Positions 1 through 10,930 of a stretch of 64,000 bases of DNA are shown one piece after another; the first letter of the stretch is position 1; every line of letters starts with the position of its first letter. The translations under genes were made by a program, and so were the position numbers. The stretch is from Paulownia fortunei (lineage: Eukaryota; Streptophyta; Magnoliopsida; Lamiales; Paulowniaceae): positions 10,819,993-10,883,992 of the forward strand of contig CM033109.1 of NCBI GenBank assembly GCA_019321725.1. Reading direction: 5' to 3'. The notes beneath the pieces are model-generated. The model was not told the DNA's origin, made no database searches, and saw only the letters and a program-made list of their open reading frames with translations.

Positions 1-501
1 TACAAGAAGCTTCTTTTAGTCCCATCTGTCGCATTGGCATGTTTGTTTGTATTCATTATTATGTTGTCTTGTACTAGATTAGAGGTTCATAAAACATAAA
101 CATGTATATTTTTTTTTTAAGCTAACCAATAGTATACATCACTTCTTCTATACTCAATCAAGGAAAGGGGTAGATAAAAGAGTCAAATTATGACTGCAGG
201 TTAGTGATAAATCGTAACTTTTCGGCCTTCACCATTTCAATGGCGTGGAAAAAATAGTTGAGAATTCATAGTTGAAAGAGATGGTGAAAGACTCCCCCCA
301 TTTGACTGACTGTTTTCAACCCCAACATCACTTTGTGAGTCATTAATATACTTTGGAAATCTCGAATTCCTCAAAGTAATGATTTTAGTTGAGCTAAATT
401 ACTTATATCACAAAGAGTCGGCCGTGAGAATATGTGGTTTTCTACTTTTCCCAACAAACTTTTCGGGATTTCTTTTATCAGAAATGTGATATATATCTAT
501 A

Positions 502-503
<2 letters not shown>

Positions 504-577
<74 letters not shown>
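504..577. repeat. Compound microsatellite (AT)n(GT)n(GC)n
   Basis: A run of alternating A and T (504-540) passes directly into 14 GT units (541-568) and then a short GC run (569-577). All three segments alternate purine and pyrimidine, so the tract is likely polymorphic in length and could adopt left-handed DNA in its GT/GC part (inference). Confidence 0.95.
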
Positions 578-579
<2 letters not shown>

Positions 580-1594
580 AGTGTAAATTATAGTGTGTAC
601 ATTGTGTTTCCTACACTATTTTGTTGCTATAAACTTCAAAATTTCCTTGTCTCGCATGCTTAATTTTTTGCATTTCTACTAAGAAGAAACCACTTCATTC
701 TTTTGCTTTTGCATAGAATATGTTGTCATCTAGAATAAAAAAGTTAGGCATCTTCTGTTTTATTTTTTAACGTTTCATTAATGACTATGTAATCTAAAAA
801 TTGAAATTATTATAAAAAATTGACATTTAATATTTGATATTCAATATATCCAGTAAGTCTTCTTAAATGTTTAGACTAAACTCTTTTTATCGCGCTAAGT
901 GTATAAAATCTAATTTTCAAATAAAAAAAAAACAATTAAGAGATTTGGAACAAATTGCAAGTACAATATGAAAGTTTGAAGTATTAGAGATTGAAGTATT
1001 TAGTGATAGTAATGCTTAGAAATATATAAATACAGGTATATTCAGAGTTAACATTGTCACGAGGTTTTATATACCTGCGACAAAGATTTTGAAACTAAGC
1101 CCTATTCACTTGTCGCACCACCATCTGATATGCAAAACAATTGGCCAAACCACAAAATTAGAACAAGGTAAGAATTACTTTATTTTTGGTAAGAACTTTC
1201 ACATGTACTTAAAATCTAATTGGTTATGAGTTCGAATCACCTAAAAAAGAATTGATGAACCAATCAGTATCTTTTTTTAAAAAAAAAAAAAACTTTTATT
1301 TTTGGAAAATTATTAAAAACCCAAACAGTTTAATTGGTAAACTGGTTGAACCAATACTGAGCAGTGTTGGGTCATAAATTTATATATTTGGAAAATAAGC
1401 CTTAGTTTGTTTTTTTTCTCTCTATTCTTTGGGTTTTTTTCCCCTTTTTATTCCCTTTCTTATGTACTTAATTGATTTTTATTAATACCATTCGTAGTCA
1501 TATGATATTGACATAATAATTTCTTAGAACAATATATAATATTTTTAAATGTAATTTTCATTATTTAAATTTACAATAATTATTATCTTTAATA

Positions 1595-1672
1595 GGGGTT
1601 GAATTGATGACCCTTATGAACAATCCGGATTTAAAATAACTGGGGTTGAATTGATGAGCCCTTATGAACCCT
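1595..1672. repeat. Short tandem duplication, period about 47 bp
   Basis: The motif GGGGTTGAATTGATGA occurs at 1595 and again at 1642, each time followed by a similar CCTTATGAAC segment. This is a two-copy direct duplication with a few differences. Confidence 0.75.
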
Positions 1673-2234
1673 TATTAATACATAGCATTACTTTTTGCAT
1701 TGTTGTCGTTTACGATTCACGTGTGTCTCCACTATGATTTTCTTGCTATGTATTAATAAAAAACACAAGCTTGTGTTCTTTTTTAGAAAAAAGAATGAGA
1801 AAAAGGGAAGAAAACCTTATGACTGTGACAATATAGGTAATGATTTGATCATTGTATTCCTCAAAGTGATGCTTGTTTATGTATATATATAACTGTCAAG
1901 TAAAAAGTAAAAATCATTGTGTGTTTCCATGCTCCAATTGTGTGTTTGAAGCTTCAACATTTACTATTTCAACATCAAATAATTTAGTTTGATTTTAATT
2001 CTTAAAAAAATCAAATTAGTTGGTCAAAATTAATTTAATAAGATCCAATTCACAAAGGCTTTATCAAGTTGAGAATTACACCATTTGATAACATTCATTT
2101 TTAAATCTATTTAATGGGTTATGAACTCAAAACAAGTTTAAGTCTAAAAAGTCCATGGGTTCTACAAATCAATAGACAAGTTGTGTCGTAATATTTAGGT
2201 TAAGCCCACTAAGCCCAAACCCACAAATACCCTC

Positions 2235-2420
2235 TAATTTATACTATAAATACTGTTAATTCTTATAATTCAAAGGTACACAATCTTATTTAGTTCTCTA
2301 CAATTTTCAGTTCTCTACTTCATAATTATCAATTTGCTCTAGTTCTGATTTGAGCAGAGGGTTTTCGTCGGAACAACCCCGACGCCCTAACGACTGTGTG
2401 TGTCACAGGCAGGAACATAT
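2235..2420 (+). repeat. LTR-like fragment (promoter/R/U5 remnant)
   Basis: A TATA box (TATAAATACTG, about 2243) is followed about 100 bp later by a GC-richer block, about 2350-2420, with GAGGGTTTTCGTCGGAACA and CCCCGACGCC. It ends in a TGTGTGTCACAGGCAGGAAC-like segment. This pattern is common at the R/U5 end of plant LTRs. No partner LTR, PBS or coding remnant is visible, so it is a scrap and the family assignment is open. Confidence 0.4.
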
Positions 2421-3799
2421 TTAATAATTAAAAGCTCGCGAGGAGCTGATATTTGAAAATTTGAATCCATACCACATCATTAATATACTTATTTTATCAA
2501 TAGTGTTTATCAAAGATAATAATTATTAATTTATGTGAGATTGCACTCAAGGTATATGTTGGTTGCAAGTGATATAAAAGAGTTTAAATGGAGGGAGAAG
2601 GATAAATAGACATTTCTAAAAAAAAATTGCTTGATTAAACTGTTAAGGGCGAAGATTATGCTACGTATGAAATACAACATTCAATAAGTAAATTTACAAA
2701 ATAAATAAATAATACAAAGAAATTTATAGTGATATGAAAGGTGGATATAGTCCTTCTACTCTACTTTTCTCCCTTCCCAGAAGAATCTACTATATATCCA
2801 TAGACTTTCTTTTCAAGAAGTTCTACTTCTAGCTATAAACCAGTCACACAAATTCATGTTCTGTTTCTTTTTAATCAGTCTACACAAGACACAATTGATA
2901 TTGCTAAGTCACCCTACAAAGGAGTTGATTGTAAAATATTAGCCTACATAAGACTCAATACTTCTTTGATGGTGTAAAACAGTGTATGAACACTCAGCTA
3001 AACCTATCTGCTCAAACTTCAAAAGTTCCTAAGTGCAGAGGACTAATTTAGGACTTAGAAATCTTTCTGCTTTGCTTTGAATTGATTGTTTTTTCTCGTA
3101 ATAGCTTTTGTGTCATCAACTTGATCCCCAACTCCTACTTATAAGACCTGAAAATCTTGCCTATTTGTTTCAAATTCCCTTATCCATTTACACATCTATG
3201 CCTCTGTACAAGCGATATCACAAGTTCTCAGTCGTCCATCCTTGTAGTACTAGTTGTCCCTACCTTCACAAAAGTTTCGTCCTTTTTGTTTTTTTCGAAT
3301 TTTTATTATGCTCTGTACTACTATGGCAATTGTTAGTACTGCTCCACGTGTAATTTACATTCGCCCTCACTCTATTGAATAGTTAAACAACTAAGTGATT
3401 ACTTAGTTAAATACTCATGCACTATTCTACAACTTTAAAATTGCAAACTCAAATACAGGTTGTGTCAAATAATGAATTTTTTGGAAGTCCAAGGTTGATC
3501 CATAGACAAGTTTGAAGTTTTTGAATTTATATTTCTTAAAAAATATAGTTTAGAATATAAAGAAAAAATTATATTATAACTAAGAAATTAAAATAATAAA
3601 AGTACTGAAAATTAGGGATCCGCTCTTGAGTTTTGGATAGAAGAACGATTATTTATTCTTTTTACCTCCTTTAAATGCCTTAATTAGAATTCATACATAA
3701 TTAAGGTTTTAATGAGAATATGTTATCAAATAACTCATACATTAAGGTAATCATGATATTGTTTTATTGTTTGTAAATTATCTCTTACTATCAATACTT

Positions 3800-4146
3800 G
3801 TTTATGGGCTCAAGTATTTATGCACACATTTGTCTACAACAAATCAAAGTTTCACGTTAGCAGTTGGTGGGGTAGAATCATACAATAAGCTAAATGAACT
3901 CAAATATTTGTTGTGCTATTGAAGATACATACATCAAGAATCACCACAAAACAAGAAAAGTTTCAATGCCAACATTTATTTATGCGATCAAATATTTATG
4001 CACACATTTTATCTACCACAAATCAAGATTTCATATTAGCAGTCAGTAGGGTAGAACCCTACAATAAGCTAAATGAACTTAAGTATTTGTTGTGTCATTA
4101 GTGATACATAAATCAAGAATCGCCACTAAACAATGAGCGTTTCAAT
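3800..4146. repeat. Tandem duplication inside the LTR, period about 178 bp
   Basis: Two adjacent similar units share CAA(G/A)TATTTATGCACACA (3811 and 3989), a segment matching ACAATAAGCTAAATGAACT, and ATCAAGAATC. The same two-unit array occurs in the right LTR at about 13150-13505, so the duplication predates this insertion. Confidence 0.85.
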
Positions 4147-4312
4147 CAAAAATTAAAATAATAAAAGAACACACTTGAATATTATGAATCTTTATAACCG
4201 TTTCTCTTCCTCCATAAGAGCTTCACCATTTCTCCTCAACTTAAATAACATTTAAAAATACATAATAAAAGTACAAAAGACTAAACATAGAAAATAAATT
4301 AGAGAATACATT

Positions 4313-4748
4313 TCTATTGAAGTTCAGCCTAATTCAACCTTGATTAAAACAGAAAATTCATCCAAATGGGTGTATTGGAAGGAGTCTATCTATTCTGTCA
4401 TATCTCTTTAAATCAAATATAACTTTCTCTCTAATAGTTGGAATTAGGTGATTTAAGTTGAAAAATAAAGCTAACAGAAAAATCTACAACTTTTATGTTG
4501 TTCAATTTTCCAAATTAATCTGATTTAATGAAAAAATATGTGACAAAATTTAAATCTAAAAAGGACATGTGAATTTAGAGCACATTTGATATTAATTTGG
4601 AGTGAATTTGGAGATGCCAATTTAGGCACTCTTCTACTATAAATATGGACTCTTGGATGACATTCAACATATATAAAAACTCTTAGAGGGGAAAATAAAA
4701 TTTTATTGTTGTCTTTCTTTAGGCTAAATTTTCTAGTAGTAATGCAAC
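4313..4748 (+). other. Inverted segment within the element A left LTR
   Basis: This block matches the right LTR of the same element only after reverse complementing, while the sequence on both sides aligns directly. For example, GGAATTAGGTGATTTAAG here corresponds to CTTGAATCACCTAATTCC at about 13994. The block contains the LTR TATA box (CTATAAATATGG, about 4637), which therefore now points along the plus strand, away from the direction of the element. Breakpoints lie near AATACATTT (about 4305) and CTTTCAAATT (about 4755). Confidence 0.85.
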
Positions 4749-5165
4749 TCTTTACTTTCAAATTAAGTAAGATTTAGGTCTATAGAGCTTTTGAACATGG
4801 AGTTATGACCAAAATATCAAAACTGTCAAGTTTGGAAATATGCTTATTTTGAATTTAATGCAAGCCCAACAATCATTTGCAAAGTGTAAGTGATTTCTTG
4901 CATATATTTTGATCTACCTATGATGGACTTAAGCAAAAATGATAATTTTCTTCTAATTGTGATAATTCTTTAATCTAATAAAATATTATCTCCCAACTTG
5001 CTCACAAAACTTATTGTCTTCTTTGGTTTTATTTTAGCTCTTTTTGATCTCTTTTTGTTCATTGATTTCCTAACATAAAACATTAACAAAACTATAATAT
5101 TAACAAGAATAAAAAAAAAGTATAAAGAATTTGATACAAAAATATATCAGAATATGCACTTATCA

Positions 5166-5180
5166 AATTCCCCAACACTT
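5166..5180 (-). other. Element A polypurine tract
   Basis: Directly inside the 3' LTR the minus strand reads GTGTTGGGGAATT, a purine-rich primer for plus-strand DNA synthesis. A second similar tract lies about 790 bp further in (about 5951-5965, ACTCCCCCACACTTATC on the plus strand). Confidence 0.65.
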
Positions 5181-6909
5181 ATCCCCTTGCTCATCCTCGA
5201 GCAAGTCTAAAACAAACCTAAACTAATCTACTTTCATAGGAACATCACAATTACATTTAGCATATGCAATAAGCTTTTAAACCCTAAGGTGGCCCATAGA
5301 GGATGAGTTATAGTCTCGTGAGGGTTTCCAATGGTGATACCTACAAACACCTATGATAACTAACTTCCAACAATTATTCTCATGAAGCAATAAAGTAATA
5401 TGAAAATAAATCAAATAAGTGTTGAATCTAACTCGTAATCATTCAAAAGTCAATACGTTTCCACAATAAGTATACTCAAGTGTGTGTGTGTGAATAGTTA
5501 ATGTCAACAGTAATAAAACCATGCATGCTTCAAATAAGTGAATTCCTATAGAACCTTACAAAAACCATCACCTAATCTCTAATGGAAGAGTTAAACATCA
5601 TATGTTCTTCCTTTGGTACAAATCTCCACTACACCGAAGACACCATATGAAATCAAAAAGTCTTCAACAAAGGTTGTAATAGGGTCAAAGGGTAGTGATG
5701 CGACTAAGAAATAAAAGGATAGGATGCAACAAATGTTCTAAAATTTTCATGGGATTAGAGACATAGAGTTTATCATTGAAAAATTCTTATACTCCATGAA
5801 TTTCACCACCGGGGCCTATTGTAATTGAATTGGACCCCTCTTCATCATTGTTATTGATTTTGCAATATCTCATTTTTAGTTGCAACTAGTAATATTTTTA
5901 AGATTTTGCAATTTTTTTTTGTTTTTTCTTTGGGTTTTTTTAGAAAAGAAACTCCCCCACACTTATCTTTTAATCTAACCCAATTTTCTTTTGCAAGCTC
6001 ACATTGTCAATAAAATATCTATTAAACTCCAATTCATTTTTAGAATAAGGGTAGAATAATAGTATATTTCAGCTAGGTAAGAAGATATAGTTACCAAAAA
6101 AAATACTTATTTATTGAAAGACTCAAAGTGGCTCACTATGAGGGATATTCTTTTAGAACATCACATGGGGAACAAGTTGATTTGGTCATAGTGCTAGAAA
6201 GCCTAATGCATTAATCTTTTGTTAAATAGTGCTCAATCAGTCGTTCGCCTCGACAGACCAAATGGAAAAGTCTAACACTCAACCCTTTTATGTCAAAAAT
6301 CCAAATGATGATTAAAGCGATGGCATAAGAACTACCTATTTTGACATGCTTGTCTCTACACCGAATAACATAACTATTTGTGCAAAAAGATTTGAGTATA
6401 ATTATTACAAAAATATATTAACTAAAGAACAACATCAAAATCTAAAACAATACCCATCATCAATAAAACTACATTATCCATACTTAATTTTAATCATTGA
6501 AGTTGGAAGATCATCTATGGCTAAAAAAAATGACAATTCACAAACTTGCCATGTTATGTAAAAAAAAATAGGGGTGCGTCTCAAGAGTGTTACAGTTACC
6601 CTTTACTCTACCACCATTTTTCATAGTTTCAACGAATCTAAAAGAAAACACATTTGAATTTTTATTTTAAAAAAAAAACTAGAAAAACACACATTGAGCA
6701 CACAAGACATGATATCAACTATCCCCTCCCCCAACCTAATCGAGACATTATCCCCAATATCGAAATAGATAGGAAAGTAGAATTTAGAAGATATTACCTG
6801 AAATGTAACTTATTGAAAAATAAAGTTGAAACAACACAATACATATACTATTAGTTGAAACCATTAAGGATAAATTTTACAGGTTGAGAGTCAAATTCAA
6901 TTTACGTTT
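5181..6909. other. Element A 3' noncoding region
   Basis: AT-rich sequence lies between the LOG fragment and the polypurine tract. It contains a short TG run (about 5481-5493). The open frames at 6346-6561 and 6654-6854 are short and resemble nothing known to me. I see no supported gene. Confidence 0.6.
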
Positions 6910-7373
6910 TCAACCATTATCCTTGTTGGACCAATCCGCACGAGCTAATAATGGATGAGATTCTAACACATATGCTAGAAGTTGTTCAATCAATTGGCCA
7001 GGTGTTGGAGCAGAAATGAGAATTCATATCAAGAGACAACTTAGAATAAATCCTCCACTGTACCAAAACCACTAGGTAGAGTGATGAATGCATCTGCATT
7101 ATTTAATATGTTAGGCATTCTGTCCTGAATATGTGACAATTTTAACTCATCACCAATGGTCATACCTGTAATATTTTGTGCTATTAAAGATTTTGAGATA
7201 ACTTCTAAAACTTTTACTACTCTTACATGAGTAAAAATAGCAACACTCCCCATAAACCCCACACTGCCTCCCCCATACACTAAATAAATTTTTTTTTCTG
7301 CTAAAGTTCTAATAAGGTTATTGGCTGCCTGTATAAACGCACCATTTTTTCTTAGATTGATTCCATAAAAGAC
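6910..7373 (-). pseudogene. Captured fragment of a LOG gene (cytokinin riboside 5'-monophosphate phosphoribohydrolase)
   Basis: LOG enzymes release active cytokinin bases from their nucleotides in the cytosol. Reading down from 7373, about 110 codons match the LOG fold: a V-F-x-G start, then LVYGGGSVGFMG (about 7285-7250), ITGMTIGDEL, an ADAFI segment, and PSGFGTVEDLF, which corresponds to the family motif PGGxGTxxE. A stop follows at 7041. About 26 bp later, in another frame, SAPTPGQLIEQLLAYV matches the C terminus, ending at 6910. Roughly 50 central codons are missing. The second glycine of the motif is serine, and the usual Arg-Lys pair reads Arg-Met. The first 110 codons run without introns although plant LOG genes are multi-exon, suggesting a reverse-transcribed origin. 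It lies inside element A, 3' of integrase and on the same strand. It is not expected to encode active enzyme. Confidence 0.8.
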
Positions 7374-7644
7374 ATATATATAATTGAATTTGCGAGTGAA
7401 AGACCATTTTATTTTATTTTATTTTTTTTTTAAATGAGTTGTGCAAAAATGGAGTAAGTACGGTACTATTTATTGAGGTATGAATAAGGAATGCATTTAT
7501 TATACATCTTTTTTTTTGTTAGAAAGGTTAAAAATAAGGACATAAAATTTGAAAATTTGTTATTTACACATGAATATACATATAGTTGTAACTGTGGCTC
7601 ATATATTCCTCTAGTTTTACATCCAATAATAGCTTAAACGCCCT
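7374..7644. other. Spacer between the conserved frame and the LOG fragment
   Basis: This AT-rich spacer has a poly(A)/(AAAAT) tract on the minus strand (about 7408-7430), immediately 5' of the LOG fragment. Most of it (about 7440-7644) is homologous to element C at about 33345-33545. The homology ends at the poly(A)-like tract. Confidence 0.6.
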
Positions 7645-8140
7645 CTATAAATCGAGGATATGCTTCCCATTCAGTTTTTTTATAAACTGGCAAACATGGT
7701 CTTTTAATGTCAGATTCTCAAGACTATAACGCTCATATTTATCGCGAAAATGATTCCATAAATCAAGAATTACACATTGTACTAATCCGCATGAATGCAT
7801 CTTAAGAGTTAATATAATGTCATCTAAACACTCCTCACTCAGTCCATCCAAAATGAATTAAATTTTATCTTTTCGATTCTTAGAAACTATTTCTATATAA
7901 CGACACTTTATGTTGCAAGTCCATCGAGCACATTTGTGATAATCTTGCATTTTTTTGGCCTCTATTTTTTTGAATATATGTTTTTACCAAAACCAGGCAT
8001 GTATCTAGTAAGCAAGTGTGAAAGCTCATGTGAAAACTCACTTGATACTCTTACCTTTGCTTCAATTATCCATCGTATGTCCCCTAGGATGCCCTTGTGC
8101 ATAAGCATCCTTAATCATTCAATCCTAATTTCATAAATTT
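7645..8140 (-). pseudogene. Conserved accessory reading frame of unknown function, shared by elements A and C
   Basis: The clearest open part is 7645-7851 (minus), about 68 codons ending in KLNGKHILDL. The same frame can be read further upstream through one stop into a Cys-rich stretch containing HKCARWTCNIKC (about 7905-7940). Further upstream (about 8060-8120) is an IRWIIEAK-like segment in another frame. Element C carries a homologous copy on the plus strand (about 32870-33345), also with stops. The position 3' of integrase is where Athila-group elements keep an env-like or extra ORF. I do not recognise the protein. A second captured host gene is an alternative. Confidence 0.5.
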
Positions 8141-8459
8141 TTAAAATTGTATTTTTAGTAAGAAAAGGAAATCGTTTCTTAAAAGTTAGAAGAATGTCAT
8201 CTATTTTGAAAAGAACAAGAAAAGAGAATGAGAAAAAGAGAGAAACTTTGTACATAGATTGTTTGGAAAACTGATAAGTCTGACTTCATTAACCACGAAA
8301 TACCGTGATCTGCCACTTAACCGGGAAAAGAAAAAAATAAAAGAAAAAAATCATACAAAACAAACAAAGTTAGAGAAAATATGTATATATATAAGCATAC
8401 TAATCATAACAAGGGTTAGAAAGAAAAAAAAATTCCTCTTTTGAAAGTTGATTCTCTAG
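8141..8459. other. Post-integrase spacer of element A
   Basis: This AT-rich sequence lies between the integrase C terminus and the conserved accessory frame. Part of it (about 8180-8310) is homologous to element C at about 32650-32800. No gene is supported. Confidence 0.5.
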
Positions 8460-9760
8460 AAATGATTTTTTTCTTTATCTATTTACTTTGAATATGTTAC
8501 CATTTCTAAAATTCTCAATGTCAATCGCCCTATAAGGATATACTTCTTTTACAACAAAAGGACCACTCCACATTGATCTCAAAATTTCAGAAAATAAATG
8601 CAATCGAGAATTATAAAGCAAAATATTTTGACCAACCTCAAATATTTTTCTTAAAATTTTATTATCATGAAATTCTTTGATTCTTAATTTATGAATTTTA
8701 GAATTCTCATATACAATTTTGAAACTTTATCAAGGTTGAAGTTGAACATTTTGATTGCCCAATAAACTTTATATTCAAGTTCAAGAGGTAAATGATAAGG
8801 TTTTCCATAAACTATTCTATAAGGAGACATGCCTAATGATGTTTTAAAAGAAGTTCTATATGCCCAAAGTATATCGGTAAGTCTAAGAGACCAATCTTTA
8901 TGATTTGGGTTAACTGTCTTTTCTAAAATTTATTTTATCTCCCTATTTGCAAGTTCAACTTGTCCATTTATCTGAGGGTGATAAGGGATTGCAACTTTAT
9001 GTATGATTCCATATTTTCTCATTAAAGTTCCAAAAACTTTGTTACAAAAATATTTTCCCCCATCAGTGATAATGGATCGAAGAATTCCAAATCGACTTAA
9101 AATATTTTCTTTCAAAACATTTATCACTATTTTGTGATCATTGTTTCGACAGAAAATTGCATTGATCCATTTTGAAACATAATCTATGGCGACCAATATG
9201 TACATAAAATCAAATGATAATGAAAATAGTTTCATGAAGTCAATACACCAACACTCAAAGATTTCAATCACTAGGATGGGATGTAGGGGCATCATGTTTT
9301 GCTTTGAAATAGATCCTAACTTTTGATAATTTTCACAACTTTTGTAAAATATGTAAATATCTTTGAAAAGAGTTAGCCAATAAAATCCACATTGCAAGAT
9401 CTTTGCAGTGGTTTTTTTTGCCAAAAAATGACCACTACATGCTCCTAAAGGACAAAATTTAAGAATATTATATTTCTCATTGTCAGACACTCATCTTCGA
9501 AAGATTTTATTAGGGAAATATTTGAATAGGTATGGATCATCCCAATAAAAGTTTTTGACCTCGGTCAAAAACTTCTTTTTATCTTGGGAATTCCAATGTG
9601 GTGGCATCTTTCCTGTAACAAGAAAATTAATAATGTCAGCAAACCAAGGTAAAATAGAAATATAAAATAGTTGTTCATCAGGTAAAATGTCATTAATAGG
9701 TGTGGTTTGAAATGAGTCATCACAAACGAGTGTCGATAAATTATCAGTCACCACATTTTC
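8460..9760 (-). pseudogene. Element A integrase remnant
   Basis: The two main open segments (9491-9754 and 8930-9490) cover the zinc-binding region (GHFLAKKTTAKILQCGFYW, then C-x-x-C reduced to CENYQ) and the catalytic core. The catalytic acidic residues are visible in IDFM, TDGG and QVELANREI. The C-terminal part continues to about 8460 in disrupted frames with a WSGPFVVKEV-like segment. The second Cys of the HHCC motif is missing and frames are broken, so it is inactive. Confidence 0.8.
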
Positions 9761-9839
9761 TACTCTTTTCTTATCTCGAACTGTAATGTTAAATTCCTAG
9801 AGTAAGAGAATCCACCTAATCAGTCTAGGTTTTGCATCT

Positions 9840-10930
9840 TTTTTTTTATAAAAGATATTTCAAAATTGAATGATAACTGAAAACAACAACTGGTGATCCA
9901 ACAAGATAAGATCTAAATTTGTCCAATACAAAAACTACAACAAGTAATTCTTTTTCAGTTGTTGAATAATTTAATTGAGCATTATTCAAAGTTTTATTTG
10001 CATAGTAAATGACATATGGTTTCTTAACTTTTTTTTGTCCTAAGATAACTCCAACAACATAGTCATTGGCATCACACATTATTTCAAAAAATAAAATCCA
10101 ATCTGGAGGTTGCATGATTGGAGTAGACGTAAGCATGCTTTTAAGATTAACAAAAGTATTTTCACAATTTTCAATCCATTCAAAAATAGTATCTTTTGTT
10201 AGAAGATTACACAAAGGTTTAGATATTATAATAATTTTTTTGATAAATGTTCTATAAAAACCAGCATGTCCTAAAAATAGTCTTACCTCCTTCACAGACT
10301 TTGGTATTAGCAAATTGGCAATTACTCGATTTTAGATTTATCTACTTCAATACCTTTTGATGAAATAATATGTCTAAAAATAATACTCGTTGTTACCATG
10401 AAATGACATTTCTCCCAATTGAGTACAAGGTTCTTTTCTTCACACTTGATCAATTTTTTTTCTAAATTAGACAAACAATCGTCAAATGAATTATCAAAAA
10501 TAGAAAAATCATCCACAAAGACTTCAAGAAAATATTCTATCATGCCACTAAAAATACTAAGCATGCATCGTTGGAATATAGCTGGCGTATTACATAATCT
10601 AAAAGGTATCCTTCGATATGCAAAAATACCAAAATGACATGTAAAAGTAGTTTTCTCTTGATCTTCAAGTGCAATTGCAATTTAATTATACACAAAATAT
10701 CAATCTAAAAAACAGTAAAATTTATGTCCCACAACTCTTTCTAAAATTTGATCCATGAAAGATAATGGAAAATGATTTTTTCTAGTAATGGAGTTAAGTT
10801 TCCTTTAGTCAATGCACATTGCCCAACCAATAACAGTTTTAGTTAGAATTAATTCATCATTCTTATTCTTAACTACAGTAACTCCAGATTTCTTTGGTGT
10901 AACTTGAGTAGGACTTACCATATTACTTCT
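9840..10930 (-). pseudogene. Element A reverse transcriptase and RNase H remnant
   Basis: RT runs from about 10930 to 10322. The polymerase motif FVDDFSIF lies in the segment 10322-10564, and the upstream palm motifs are readable only across stops. RNase H is 9846-10313, starting with a SFLGHAGFYR-type connection (here LFLGHAGFYR) and then MCDANDYVVG and TTEKELL. The order and spacing are those of Ty3/gypsy pol. Stops and frame changes make it non-functional. Confidence 0.85.

Larger units (their letters stand above)
1..3424. other. AT-rich intergenic region
   Basis: No reading frame here resembles a known protein, and the short open frames have low-complexity or random-looking composition. 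The stretch holds the microsatellite, the short tandem duplication and the LTR-like scrap listed separately. I see nothing else that I can name. Confidence 0.6.
3430..5165 (-). repeat. Element A 3' LTR (left copy)
   Basis: On the minus strand the LTR starts TGATAAGTGCATATTCTG at 5165 and runs down to about 3430. It matches the right LTR of the element over its length, except that about 4313-4748 is inverted. The outermost bases at 3425-3430 are ambiguous, because the right LTR ends TGGGTACAAC where this one reads TTCTACAAC. Confidence 0.8.

Noticed and set aside
6346..6854. Two open frames of 66-71 codons in the 3' region of element A
   Set aside because: They are Asn/Lys/Ile-rich as expected from AT-rich DNA, lie on the strand opposite to the element, and match no family.
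7934..8070. Possible spliced intron in the conserved accessory frame (AAG/GTAAGAG near 8060)
   Set aside because: The donor-like sequence is good, but no matching acceptor restores a frame in both copies. Frame changes from decay explain it equally well.
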